Below, one piece after another: positions 8,650 to 16,402 of a stretch of 34,437 nt of DNA. The notes beneath the pieces are model-generated. The model was not told where the DNA came from. It searched no databases and saw only the letters and a list, made by a program, of their open reading frames with translations. The stretch comes from Actinomycetes bacterium (GTDB taxonomy: Bacteria; Actinomycetota; Acidimicrobiia; Acidimicrobiales; RAAP-2): positions 1-34,437 of the forward strand of contig JAKATH010000018.1 in NCBI GenBank assembly GCA_021828055.1. Direction: 5' to 3'. The position numbers were made by a program, and so were the translations under genes. The first letter of the stretch is position 1; each line of letters begins with the position of its first letter.

Positions 8650-9681
8650 CTACGCGTTGGCGACGATCGCCGGCTCGGCTTGTTGGATCTCGACGTCGCG
8701 GTCGTCCTCGAGGTAGAGGACCGAGTCGTACCCGAGCAGCTTGAAGATGCGGTTCTGGGCAGAGAGGAGGCGAAGTGGGGGCCCGTCGGCCGCCACGTGC
8801 TGGGCGACCGTGTTCTGCGGCACGTAGAGGACGTCACCTGGCTCGATCTCGTGGCGCGACGGCTCGCGCGCCACCCGGCCGTAGTAGCGCTCGGCGATCT
8901 CCGCTTGCACTTCCCAGTGAAGGCTGTAGCCGGAGCCCGACAACACGTAGAGCACCTCGTCGGCCATGTGCCATCGCCGGCCCGACCGACCACCGGCAGG
9001 GACCTCGAGCTCGAAGATGTCCATGCTGAACGTGCGAACATCGGTCCGGTCCGCAGACGAGAGCACGCGAACCATTCCGAGTGGCGTGTCGTTCCACGTC
9101 GTGTCCTCGGGGTGGACCACCTTCTTTCGAGCGGTCGCCCCCGGCGTCCAGAGCCGGGTCCAGTCAAGCCGCTCGCCGAAGCGGTCAGGCTCCTCGATCG
9201 GCCCGCTGCGTCCCTGCTGGAGGAGCCCGAGGTACATCCACGCGCACTTGGCCTTCATCACCAGCACCGTCGCCAGCTCGCCGTAAGGATTGAAGTGACG
9301 GTGGACCGAGTCCGTGTGCACGAGCACCAAGTCGCCCTCGCGCCAGTCGTACCGCTCGTCGTCGTGGATCTCGTAGCCGCTGCCCTCCAGGATGTAGAAG
9401 GCCGCCTCGTTCTGGTGGCCGTGGCCATGGTTCGAGCTGCGCGGCGGGAACTGCTCGAAGTGCACCTGAACGGTCTGGGTCAGGAACGGGTCGTCTCCCG
9501 GACCCATTCGCCACCACGTACGAGACTGGTCAGAGTCGCCGGAATGGGCGACCGAGGCGTCGTCGACGACCACCGACTCGTCTCGGACCCGCGGCGCAGC
9601 CAACTGACGACGGCGGAGCTCGCCCAGTCCATAGTGCTCCGAGGTGATGCCCCTCAGGAACACCCGACCCGACTTCGACAT
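8650..9681 (-). CDS. Double-cupin protein 3
   Basis: A 343-residue two-cupin protein, ATG start 9681 preceded by AAGGGAAGAG. The N-terminal barrel has a full metal motif, HGHGHQNE (His85, His87, Glu92), and SVHRHFN (His127). The C-terminal barrel has RRWHMADEVLYVLSGSGYSL and a later TVAQHV, a weaker site. It is more distant from cupins 1 and 2 but shares the double-barrel design. It lies divergent from the ferredoxin/Rieske operon across a 133-bp region with a strong palindrome, so the two units are probably co-regulated. The specific reaction is unknown; an aromatic-ring dioxygenase is the leading guess from context. Confidence 0.75.
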   Translation of the reverse strand: MSKSGRVFLRGITSEHYGLGELRRRQLAAPRVRDESVVVDDASVAHSGDSDQSRTWWRMGPGDDPFLTQTVQVHFEQFPPRSSNHGHGHQNEAAFYILEGSGYEIHDDERYDWREGDLVLVHTDSVHRHFNPYGELATVLVMKAKCAWMYLGLLQQGRSGPIEEPDRFGERLDWTRLWTPGATARKKVVHPEDTTWNDTPLGMVRVLSSADRTDVRTFSMDIFELEVPAGGRSGRRWHMADEVLYVLSGSGYSLHWEVQAEIAERYYGRVAREPSRHEIEPGDVLYVPQNTVAQHVAADGPPLRLLSAQNRIFKLLGYDSVLYLEDDRDVEIQQAEPAIVANA

Positions 9682-9750
9682 GTCTCTTCCCTTCTTGCAC
9701 GCTCAGGGCGGCGCTCGGGTGCCGGAGCCACGCGCCACTTTCCTTCTCAG

Positions 9751-9769
9751 TGGTACGATGATCGTACCA
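9751..9769. promoter_or_regulatory. Perfect 19-bp palindrome in divergent control region
   Basis: TGGTACGATGATCGTACCA is a perfect 9+1+9 inverted repeat between the divergent cupin 3 (start 9681) and ferredoxin (start 9815) genes. Its length and perfection make it the strongest operator candidate in the window. The outer TGGT/ACCA halves resemble the other TGGT...ACC sites, but the spacing differs. Confidence 0.7.
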
Positions 9770-9814
9770 AGTCGTGTCCGCCGGGTCGGTTTTGCACGAG
9801 GGAGCGAAGCGCCG

Positions 9815-10009
9815 ATGCGGGTTTCGGTGGATCTCGATGAGTGCCTGGGGTACGCGAATTGCGTCGTCGACGCGCCACAGGTGTTCGACATCGTGGAGGA
9901 CGGCATGCAGGTGCACCTCCTGCAGGAGAACCCACCTGAAGAGCTTCGGACCTCAGTCGAGGCGGCGGCGCTCGACTGCCCGGCAAAGGCCATCACGGTT
10001 GTCGACTGA
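9815..10009 (+). CDS. Single-cluster ferredoxin (3Fe-4S/variant 4Fe-4S type)
   Basis: A 64-residue acidic ferredoxin with GAGGGAG upstream of ATG 9815. The cluster motif is Cys10-x5-Cys16 ... Cys55-Pro. The position where a classic 4Fe-4S ferredoxin has its second Cys is Tyr13 (CLGYANC). This is the pattern of the small actinobacterial ferredoxins that serve P450s and oxygenases and usually hold a 3Fe-4S or atypical cluster. It is 36 bp upstream of the Rieske oxygenase and is most likely its electron donor, recharged by the ferredoxin reductase at 18640-19953. Confidence 0.88.
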   Translation: MRVSVDLDECLGYANCVVDAPQVFDIVEDGMQVHLLQENPPEELRTSVEAAALDCPAKAITVVD

Positions 10010-10045
10010 GCGTTCGGAAGTGCAGCCGACGGATCGGGGGGGCTC

Positions 10046-11332
10046 ATGCTGACCTCGCAGGTCAACGAGCTGCTGACCCGCACCGGCCCCAGCACTCCCA
10101 TGGGCGCCTTGTTCCGCCAGTACTGGATCCCGGCGCTACTGGCCGAAGAGCTGCCCAAGAACGCCTGTCCCCCGGTGAGGGTGAAGCTGCTGTCCGAGCG
10201 GATGATCGCCTTCCGTGACTCGGAGAGCCGGCTCGGGCTCCTCGACGAGTTCTGCGCCCACCGTGGCGCGTCCTTGTGGTTCGGCCGGCCCGAGGAGTCC
10301 GGGATCCGGTGCGCGTACCACGGGTGGAAGTACGACGTGCAGGGCAACTGCGTCGAGATCCCGTCCGAGCCCGAGGGCAGCACGTTCTGCACCCGTATCA
10401 GGCTGACCTCGTACCCGCTCGTGAAGGTGGGCGACATCCTGTGGACGTACATGGGCGATCCCGCACACCGCCCGCCGCTCCCCGCCTTCGAGTTCGCCAC
10501 GGTTCCCGCCGAGCAGACGTACACCTCGAAGCGGTGGGAGGAGTGCAACTGGCTGCAGGCGCTGGAGGGCGGCATCGACTCCAGCCATGTCTCGTGGCTC
10601 CACTCGACGGGTCTCACCACAGATCCGCTGTTCGAAGGTTCGCGAGGCAATGACTACAACCTGCGGGACCTGCGGCCTTACTTCGAGGTGCGCGAAGCGC
10701 CGTTCGGTCTGTACGTAGGCGCACGCCGCAACGCCGACGACGGCCGCTACTACTGGCGGGTCACGCCGTGGATCATGCCCAACTTCACGATGGTTCCGCC
10801 GCGAGCCGACCATCCGCTCCACGGGCACTTCTGGGTGCCGATCGACGACGAGAACTGCTGGGTCTTCAGCTTCGACTACCACCCCACCCGTCGGCTCTCC
10901 GAGGGAGAGCTCCAGGCCATGAAGGACGGCCACGGAGTCCACAACCAGTACGTGCCGGGCACCTACCGCCCGCTCCAGAACAAGGACAACGACTACCTCA
11001 TCGACCGTGAGGCGCAGCGGCGTGGAGAGACGTACTCGGGTGTGCGCGGCATCGCAATGCAGGACGCAGCCATGCAAGAGAGCATGGGACCGATCGGCGA
11101 CCGGACTAGGGAGCGTCTCGTCGCCACCGACGTCGGGATCATGAAGGCGCGGAACATGCTGCGCAACGCTGCCCTCGCGCTGCGCGACCATGGGACGGTG
11201 CCGCAGGGCGTGACACCGGAGCACCACCTGGTCCGTTCGTTCGCCGTGGTGTTGCCGAAGGAGCAGTCCTACATGAGCGTCGTCGGCGATGCGGCGGCGG
11301 CGCGAGCAGGCAAGCAGCACGTGTCGGTCTGA
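10046..11332 (+). CDS. Rieske oxygenase, phthalate 4,5-dioxygenase-like oxygenase subunit
   Basis: A 428-residue Rieske non-heme iron oxygenase. The Rieske site is Cys70-x-His72 ... Cys89-x2-His92. The catalytic iron site is in EGGIDSSHVSWLHS (Asp178, His181, His186). The N-terminal TRTGPSTPMGALFRQYWIPALL is characteristic of the phthalate 4,5-dioxygenase/vanillate demethylase group, which acts as homo-oligomers without a small subunit. It dihydroxylates or demethylates an aromatic ring using electrons from a ferredoxin, here probably the gene just upstream. The two dihydroxyphthalate-decarboxylase-family genes in the window fit a phthalate-like pathway, but the substrate is inferred. Start ATG 10046 follows a G-rich site. 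Confidence 0.9.
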   Translation: MLTSQVNELLTRTGPSTPMGALFRQYWIPALLAEELPKNACPPVRVKLLSERMIAFRDSESRLGLLDEFCAHRGASLWFGRPEESGIRCAYHGWKYDVQGNCVEIPSEPEGSTFCTRIRLTSYPLVKVGDILWTYMGDPAHRPPLPAFEFATVPAEQTYTSKRWEECNWLQALEGGIDSSHVSWLHSTGLTTDPLFEGSRGNDYNLRDLRPYFEVREAPFGLYVGARRNADDGRYYWRVTPWIMPNFTMVPPRADHPLHGHFWVPIDDENCWVFSFDYHPTRRLSEGELQAMKDGHGVHNQYVPGTYRPLQNKDNDYLIDREAQRRGETYSGVRGIAMQDAAMQESMGPIGDRTRERLVATDVGIMKARNMLRNAALALRDHGTVPQGVTPEHHLVRSFAVVLPKEQSYMSVVGDAAAARAGKQHVSV

Positions 11333-11333
11333 C

Positions 11334-11876
11334 GTGCAGCGCCATCAGATCCTGGCCAGTAGCTGCGCTCGTGCCACCTCGGCAGAGGAGGCCCAGTACC
11401 GGATCGCATCGCCGATCGAGGACCGGCGGGCGACGGCGGTGGTCGCTCTCGACCCGCCGGCGCGGACGATCGTCGACGCCAGCCGGCACAGGCATTCGGC
11501 TCGAGTCCGGTTCATGACGTGCGAGGGAGCGAACGTCCACGCGTCGTCCGCAGACGGCAATGGGCACCTGGCGGGGCACCCGGCCACGCACGCCGTGGCG
11601 ACCGGGGATCCCGACGGACCGGCGCGCCCGCTGGCCGACGCAGTTGCCGGGGCGGACCTCGTCGTGATGGTCGCCACCTCACCTGCCGCTGGCGCCGCCG
11701 CGGCGACGATCGGGCACTGGTGCGCCGAACGGAAGATCATGACCGCCGGTCTCGCCGTCGGCCCCCACGAGGGGGCGGACGGCACGGCGGCGGCGTTGCG
11801 CCCATACGCCCGCATGCTGCTGGTCACCGAGGACGCCGGCGACCTCGACGAGATACTGACCGCCCTCCGGGCATGA
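11334..11876 (+). CDS. Unrecognised 180-residue protein coupled to the PanB-like gene
   Basis: A GTG at 11334, one base after the Rieske stop codon, opens a 180-residue frame ending in an ATGA overlap with the PanB-like gene. A shorter version could start at ATG 11514. I do not recognise the family. The C-terminal 70 residues look like a nucleotide-binding-type alternation: ADLVVMVATSP, then an Ala/Gly-rich helix, KIMTAGLAVG, RMLLVTEDAGD, and a final helix LDEILTALRA. The tight coupling on both sides says it is translated with the oxygenase and the PanB-like protein, and it may be a subunit or chaperone of the latter. Confidence 0.6.
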   Translation: MQRHQILASSCARATSAEEAQYRIASPIEDRRATAVVALDPPARTIVDASRHRHSARVRFMTCEGANVHASSADGNGHLAGHPATHAVATGDPDGPARPLADAVAGADLVVMVATSPAAGAAAATIGHWCAERKIMTAGLAVGPHEGADGTAAALRPYARMLLVTEDAGDLDEILTALRA

Positions 11877-12790
11877 GGAGGACGGCAGAGCTCCCGCAGG
11901 AGAGCCGACCCGACGCGATGACGGATGACCGAGTGCCCGACGACAAAGTGACGTTGGCCCGGCTGTCCAGCATGAAGCGCAGCAGCGAGAAGATCGTGGG
12001 CGTGGTGGTCTGGGACTACCAGCTCGCTCTGATCGCCGACCGGGCAGGCGCCGACGTGGTGGTGGTGGGCGACTCCGTCGGCACCAACCTGTGGGGGCAC
12101 GCTACGCCGTTCGAGGTGACGATGGACGAGATGCTCGTGGTCTGCCGAGCCGTGCGCCGCGGCGTGCGGCGGGCGCTGCTCATCTGCGACTTCCCGTTCG
12201 GGCCGCTCCAGGAGGGAGCGGCGAGCGCCGTCCGGAGCGCCGTCCGCCTGGTGAAAGAGGGTGGCGCCGACATGGTGAAGCTCGACGGCGCCGTCGACTT
12301 CCCCGACGCGGTGAGCCAGGTCGTGCGGGCTGGCATCCCGGTCATGGCACAGTTCGGCATCACCCCGCAGTCGGCGCTGCGACATGGCTTCGACTACGTG
12401 CAGCTGTCCCGGCCAGGGGCGGAAGTGACGCCGGCCATGGCCGAAGAGCTGGTCGCCGACGCCAAAGCGCTGGAGGAAGCCGGGGCGTCGTTGCTGGACT
12501 TCACCAACTCCGGGCCGGCCGTGGGACCGCGCGTCGCCCAGGCTGTGTCGATCCCGGTCGTCGGCGGCTTCGGCGGCGGCCCGTGGCTCGACGGTCGTAT
12601 CCGCATGGCCCACGCCGCCATCGGCTACGCCGCCACCGGCATCGACGAACCTCCGGACACCTACGCGAACGTGGCGCGCACGGCCTACGACGCCCTCCGG
12701 GCGTACGCCGCCGACGTCCGGTCGGCGCGACAGATCCGAGGGGGCCTCCCCGCGGGTGCGGCAAGCCAAGAGACGAGGGCCAAGCGTTGA
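11873..12790 (+). CDS. PanB-like (ketopantoate hydroxymethyltransferase superfamily) with altered active site
   Basis: A 305-residue TIM-barrel protein of the PanB family; ATG 11873 overlaps the previous stop (ATGA), with ATG 11918 an alternative (numbering below from 11918). VVGDSVG (Asp52), CDFPFG (Asp91) and MVKLDGA (Lys121) keep the metal and substrate positions. Other residues differ from the known enzyme: the Glu of K-x-E is Asp123, the His of GHLGLTPQS is Gln145 (AQFGITPQS), and the proposed catalytic Glu of LxLEC becomes Thr196 (LDFTNSG). The neighbours are a ring oxygenase and a hydrolase, not panC or panD. A catabolic aldol/retro-aldol or C-C bond role is more likely than pantothenate synthesis, but this is inference. 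Confidence 0.8.
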   Translation: MRRTAELPQESRPDAMTDDRVPDDKVTLARLSSMKRSSEKIVGVVVWDYQLALIADRAGADVVVVGDSVGTNLWGHATPFEVTMDEMLVVCRAVRRGVRRALLICDFPFGPLQEGAASAVRSAVRLVKEGGADMVKLDGAVDFPDAVSQVVRAGIPVMAQFGITPQSALRHGFDYVQLSRPGAEVTPAMAEELVADAKALEEAGASLLDFTNSGPAVGPRVAQAVSIPVVGGFGGGPWLDGRIRMAHAAIGYAATGIDEPPDTYANVARTAYDALRAYAADVRSARQIRGGLPAGAASQETRAKR

Positions 12791-13659
12791 GCGGTACCAC
12801 GGCGTTCGCCGACGCTGGAGGGATCGCCACCCACTTCCAGGTGGTCGGCTCCGGACCGCCAGCCCTCTTCTTGGCGCCCGGCGGCTTCAACGCCACCATG
12901 GAGAACTGGTCCACGCTGGGCAAGTACCGTGAGCTTCAGTTGGTGCGCCACGTAGCCGAGCGGCACACCTGCATCCTGTTCGACCGGCGAGAGGCAGGCG
13001 GCTCCGGCGGTCGCGTCGAGCGCTTGACGTGGCGACGCTACGCGGAGCAGGCGCTGGGGCTCTTGGACCACCTGGGCATCGACCAGGCCGACGTGGTGGG
13101 AGGCTGCGCCGGTTGCTCGGTGGCACTCGCCTTGATGACCGCCGACCGGGCGAGGGTCCGGCGCGCCGTCCTCTACTGGCCGGCGGGCGGCGCCAAGTAC
13201 CGGATGAGCCAGCAGGCGCGTTTCGCCCGGCACCTTGCCTTCGTAGACGACGAGGGACTCGCCGGCGTGGTCGCGCTCTCACGACGCACCGATCGGAGCT
13301 TCTCCGAAGAACCTCGGGTCGGACCGTGGGCAGGGCCCCTGCGTGCCGACCCCGAATTCGCCAGTGGCTACTCGGCGATCGACCCCGTCCGCTATCGGAC
13401 CCTGGTGGCCGGGACGGCGCGCACGCTGTTCGACCGCGACACCGTCCCAGGTGCCGAGTCGGAGGACCTGCTGACGCTCGACGTGCCTTCCCTCGTCGTG
13501 CCCGGCCGCGACGACTCCCACGCCACCTCGGCAGCGCGGTACCTCGAAGAGTGCCTCCTCCAGTGCAGCTACCTCGACGCCACGGTGGAGGAGCAGACCG
13601 AGGACCGGGTCGCTGACGCCGTGCTCGGCTTCCTGGCTGCCCGAACAGACCGGTCCTGA
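12787..13659 (+). CDS. Alpha/beta hydrolase with Cys nucleophile
   Basis: A 290-residue alpha/beta-hydrolase. The start is taken as TTG 12787, which overlaps the stop of the PanB-like gene (TTGA). LAPGGFNATMENW is the oxyanion-side loop. The nucleophile elbow reads GGCAG (Cys107) where Ser is usual, as in dienelactone hydrolase. VPGRDDSHATS supplies the acid/His region. Cytoplasmic; likely cleaves an ester, lactone or C-C bond in a ring-cleavage product, given its place after the oxygenase and PanB-like genes. Several actinobacterial hydrolases share this GGC-x-GC elbow, so the Cys is probably genuine. Confidence 0.8.
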   Translation: MSGTTAFADAGGIATHFQVVGSGPPALFLAPGGFNATMENWSTLGKYRELQLVRHVAERHTCILFDRREAGGSGGRVERLTWRRYAEQALGLLDHLGIDQADVVGGCAGCSVALALMTADRARVRRAVLYWPAGGAKYRMSQQARFARHLAFVDDEGLAGVVALSRRTDRSFSEEPRVGPWAGPLRADPEFASGYSAIDPVRYRTLVAGTARTLFDRDTVPGAESEDLLTLDVPSLVVPGRDDSHATSAARYLEECLLQCSYLDATVEEQTEDRVADAVLGFLAARTDRS

Positions 13660-13673
13660 GGTCGTCGACGCAA

Positions 13674-14960
13674 GTGGAAGCAGGCTCCGAGAGCACGGCG
13701 TCTGCGGTGCCGGCAGGTTGGCGACGCGGCGATCGCGAGCAGGTCGCGGTCGTCTCGTTCTCTCACACGATCCAGCACGCCTACGTCGCGGTCCTCGGAA
13801 TCGTCTACCCGTTCGCGCTCGCCGACTTCCACGTCTCCTATGCGGTGCTCGGCGTCGTCCTCAGTGTCGCCGGCATCGTCGGCGGGCTTCTCCAAGGCCT
13901 GGCGGGGTTGGTGAAGAAGTACTCGGCTCGGGTCCTGCTCGGCTGTCAGAACCTCGGCATCGCGCTCGCCAGCGTCCTCGGCGCGCTCTCACCGGGAATG
14001 GTCGTGTTCTCCGCCGTGCGGATCTTCGGCACCCTGGTCAGTTGGCCCCAGCACCCGGTCGGCAGCGCGCACCTGACCGATCGGGTTCCCCATCGCCGGG
14101 GGCTCGTCCTCTCGGCGCACACGACGGGCGGCAACGTCGGCACGCTCGTGGCGCCGCTCGCCGCCTCGGCAGCGATCGCCGCCTTCAGCTGGCGATGGGC
14201 CCTTGCCGGAGCCGGCATGGTGATGGCGCTCGGGTCGATCGTCACCTGGACCCGGGTGCGCCCGGGCCCGGACGGCGCAGCCCGCCACGACAGTCCCGCC
14301 CGCCCGGACGGCGCAGCGGAACGGGGCGTGACGGCACGTTCGCACGGCAGCTTGCGCTCCGCGCTCCGCCGTCGGAAGGCCGTCGCGGTCCTCGGGGCAG
14401 GCATGATCTCGGGCGCGGGCCGGGGGCTTGGCGTGCTCACCATCTACGTGCCCGCCTACCTGCGGGACGGCCTGCACGAGCGGGCGCTCACCATCGGGAT
14501 TCTCGTCACGGTCGTGAGCATCGGGGCGGTGCTCGGCCCGATGGTCTTCGGCCAGATCTCCGATCGAGCCGGGCGGCGACCGGTCCTCTACACGCTCTAC
14601 GCCTTCGGGGCGGCGGCGTTGGCCGGTCTCGTGCTCGTCGGCTCGAACGTGCTCCTCTTGGGGCTCGCGGGCCTCTGCGTCGGCGTGTTCAGCTATTCGG
14701 AGCAGCCGGTTCGCCAAGCGCTGTTCTCCGACGCCATGGACGGCGTGCCGGCACGTACTGCCTTCGGCGCGTACTTCGCCATCTCCCAGTCCTTCGGCGC
14801 GCTGTGGATCGCATTGATCGGGCTGCTCGTCACCGACGTGGGGTTCCACGTGGCGTTCTTCGTGATGGCGAGCTCCTTCGTGGCGGCGGGGACGGTGATC
14901 GCCCTCTTCGCCCGGGACCGGACCGTCTCGCAGGCGCGGCCCGAGGTGACTGCGGGCTGA
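13674..14960 (+). CDS. MFS transporter
   Basis: A 428-residue major facilitator protein starting at GTG 13674, 14 bp after the hydrolase. It has about 12 hydrophobic segments and a central charged loop around residues 195-225 (GPDGAARHDSPARPDG...). The second-half motif A, GQISDRAGRRPVL, is clear; the first-half loop is less canonical. It is an inner-membrane uptake or efflux carrier, probably for the substrate or product of the upstream operon, of which it is the last gene. Confidence 0.85.
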   Translation: MEAGSESTASAVPAGWRRGDREQVAVVSFSHTIQHAYVAVLGIVYPFALADFHVSYAVLGVVLSVAGIVGGLLQGLAGLVKKYSARVLLGCQNLGIALASVLGALSPGMVVFSAVRIFGTLVSWPQHPVGSAHLTDRVPHRRGLVLSAHTTGGNVGTLVAPLAASAAIAAFSWRWALAGAGMVMALGSIVTWTRVRPGPDGAARHDSPARPDGAAERGVTARSHGSLRSALRRRKAVAVLGAGMISGAGRGLGVLTIYVPAYLRDGLHERALTIGILVTVVSIGAVLGPMVFGQISDRAGRRPVLYTLYAFGAAALAGLVLVGSNVLLLGLAGLCVGVFSYSEQPVRQALFSDAMDGVPARTAFGAYFAISQSFGALWIALIGLLVTDVGFHVAFFVMASSFVAAGTVIALFARDRTVSQARPEVTAG

Positions 14961-14984
14961 TGCGCCGTGGAACAGCCTGCCGGC

Positions 14985-15896
14985 CTACCGGATCGCCAGG
15001 CGGGCCCGGACCTCGCTGGCCAGCTCGACCGAGCGGGCGGCGACGTCGGGCGTGCCGGTCATCGGACGGATCATGATGTCGGTGAACCCCAGCTCGCGAT
15101 AGACGACGAGTTGCTCGGCCACCGAGTCAGGGTCGCCGTAGGCGACCGCGGTTCGGTCGAAACCGCGGTACCCGGCCGCCATGAGGGTGTCGCCCGTCTT
15201 CTCTGCTTGCGCCCGCGACTCGGCGATGAGGACGTCTTTCCGGATGGGGACGCGGACCGGCTCCCGTCCGTGGCGAGCGCATGCCTGGCGGTAGCGGTCC
15301 AGGACCTCGGCCGCCGTCTGCGGCGTGAGATCGGCGTTGCCGTACCAGCAATCCCCAAGGCGTGCCGCCCGATCGACCGCCACCTCCGCGGTGGCGCCCA
15401 TCCACCACTCGACGCCCCGAGGAGGAAGGGGCGCGACGCGGGCGTGCTCGACACCCCACATCTCACTGCTCACCTCCTCGCCGCGCAAGAGCGCCTGGGC
15501 GATCCGGAGACCCTCCTCGATCCGCCGGCCTCGTTGCGAGAGCGGAGCGCCCATCGCCCGGGACTCCGACTCGACGTCCCCAACACCGGTCTGGACGACG
15601 AACGGCCCGGCGGCCAAAGCCGCGAGGGTCGCGATCTGCTCGGCCATGAGGACCGGGTGCCACATCGGCACGATGAAGAGACAGCCCACTGGCCGGGAGT
15701 CCCATTCGGCGAGCAGCCGCCCGATGGTCGGCACGTTCTGGAAGTAGCTGGTGGAACCGGTCCCGTGGTGGTCGCCGACCGTCAGCTCGTCGAGGCCGGC
15801 CTGGTACGCGGCCCGTGCCTGGGCGATGATCGAGCGCGGCCCCACGGTCGGGTCGCCTGTGGCGAACGCCGTCCTGACGGAGACGCCGATTCGCAT
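14985..15896 (-). CDS. LLM-class (luciferase-like) oxidoreductase
   Basis: A 303-residue TIM-barrel protein of the luciferase-like monooxygenase family: MRIGVSVRTAFATGDP at the start, GLDELTVGDHHGTG, PVGCLFIVPMWHPVLMAEQIATLAALAAGPFVVQTGVG, WWMGATAEVAVDRAARLGDCW. In actinobacteria these use F420 or FMN. Its ATG shares one base with the RpiB stop (TGATG), so the dehydrogenase, RpiB and this gene form a coupled three-gene unit. Substrate unknown. Confidence 0.87.
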   Translation of the reverse strand: MRIGVSVRTAFATGDPTVGPRSIIAQARAAYQAGLDELTVGDHHGTGSTSYFQNVPTIGRLLAEWDSRPVGCLFIVPMWHPVLMAEQIATLAALAAGPFVVQTGVGDVESESRAMGAPLSQRGRRIEEGLRIAQALLRGEEVSSEMWGVEHARVAPLPPRGVEWWMGATAEVAVDRAARLGDCWYGNADLTPQTAAEVLDRYRQACARHGREPVRVPIRKDVLIAESRAQAEKTGDTLMAAGYRGFDRTAVAYGDPDSVAEQLVVYRELGFTDIMIRPMTGTPDVAARSVELASEVRARLAIR

Positions 15897-16402
15897 CAGC
15901 GTCGAATCCCGGCCCGGGTGGGCGCCATCGTCTGCAGCTCCTCACCCCGCTCGATGGCGGCGATCTGGTCGAGCCTTGTGCGGTGCCGCCCGCCCTTGAA
16001 GGGGGTCGACAGCCAGACGGACAGGATCTCCCGAGCCATCGCCGGGGTGACCAGCTTCGTCCCGAGAACGAGAACGTTGGCGTCGTTGTGGCCCCGGGCG
16101 ATCTCGGTGGCGAGCAGGGAGTGGCACGTTGCCGCCCGGATGCCTCGCAGCTTGTTGCAGGCGATCTGCTCGCCCTGGCCGCTACCGCCGACGACCACCC
16201 CGAAGTCGGCGTCACCGGCCTGCACCAGCCGCCCGACGTCGACGCAGAGGGGCGGGTAGTCCACCACCTCGTCGCCGTCGGTACCGCGGTCGTCCACCTG
16301 GTGCCCGCGCGTCACCAGCCATTCGACGAGCTCCGCCTTGAGGGCCACCCCGTTGTGGTCGGCGGCGATGGCCACCCTTCGCCCGCTCTCGAGTCCGGTC
16401 AT
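15896..16402 (-). CDS. RpiB/LacA/LacB family sugar-phosphate isomerase
   Basis: A 168-residue protein of the ribose-5-phosphate isomerase B family. IAADHNGVALK is the phosphate/substrate strand. GGSGQGEQIACNK carries Glu78, the base seen in actinobacterial RpiB, where E. coli-type enzymes use Cys. RGHNDANVLVLG holds the ring-opening His105. ATG 16402 overlaps the dehydrogenase stop (ATGA); an in-frame ATG at 16414 is a less likely start. In this operon it may isomerise an unusual sugar-like or hydroxyacid intermediate rather than ribose-5-phosphate, an inference from the neighbours. Confidence 0.88.
   Translation of the reverse strand: MTGLESGRRVAIAADHNGVALKAELVEWLVTRGHQVDDRGTDGDEVVDYPPLCVDVGRLVQAGDADFGVVVGGSGQGEQIACNKLRGIRAATCHSLLATEIARGHNDANVLVLGTKLVTPAMAREILSVWLSTPFKGGRHRTRLDQIAAIERGEELQTMAPTRAGIRR

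Noticed and set aside
11873-12790. Genuine pantothenate-pathway panB
   Set aside because: Key catalytic residues differ and the neighbours are catabolic, with no panC or panD.
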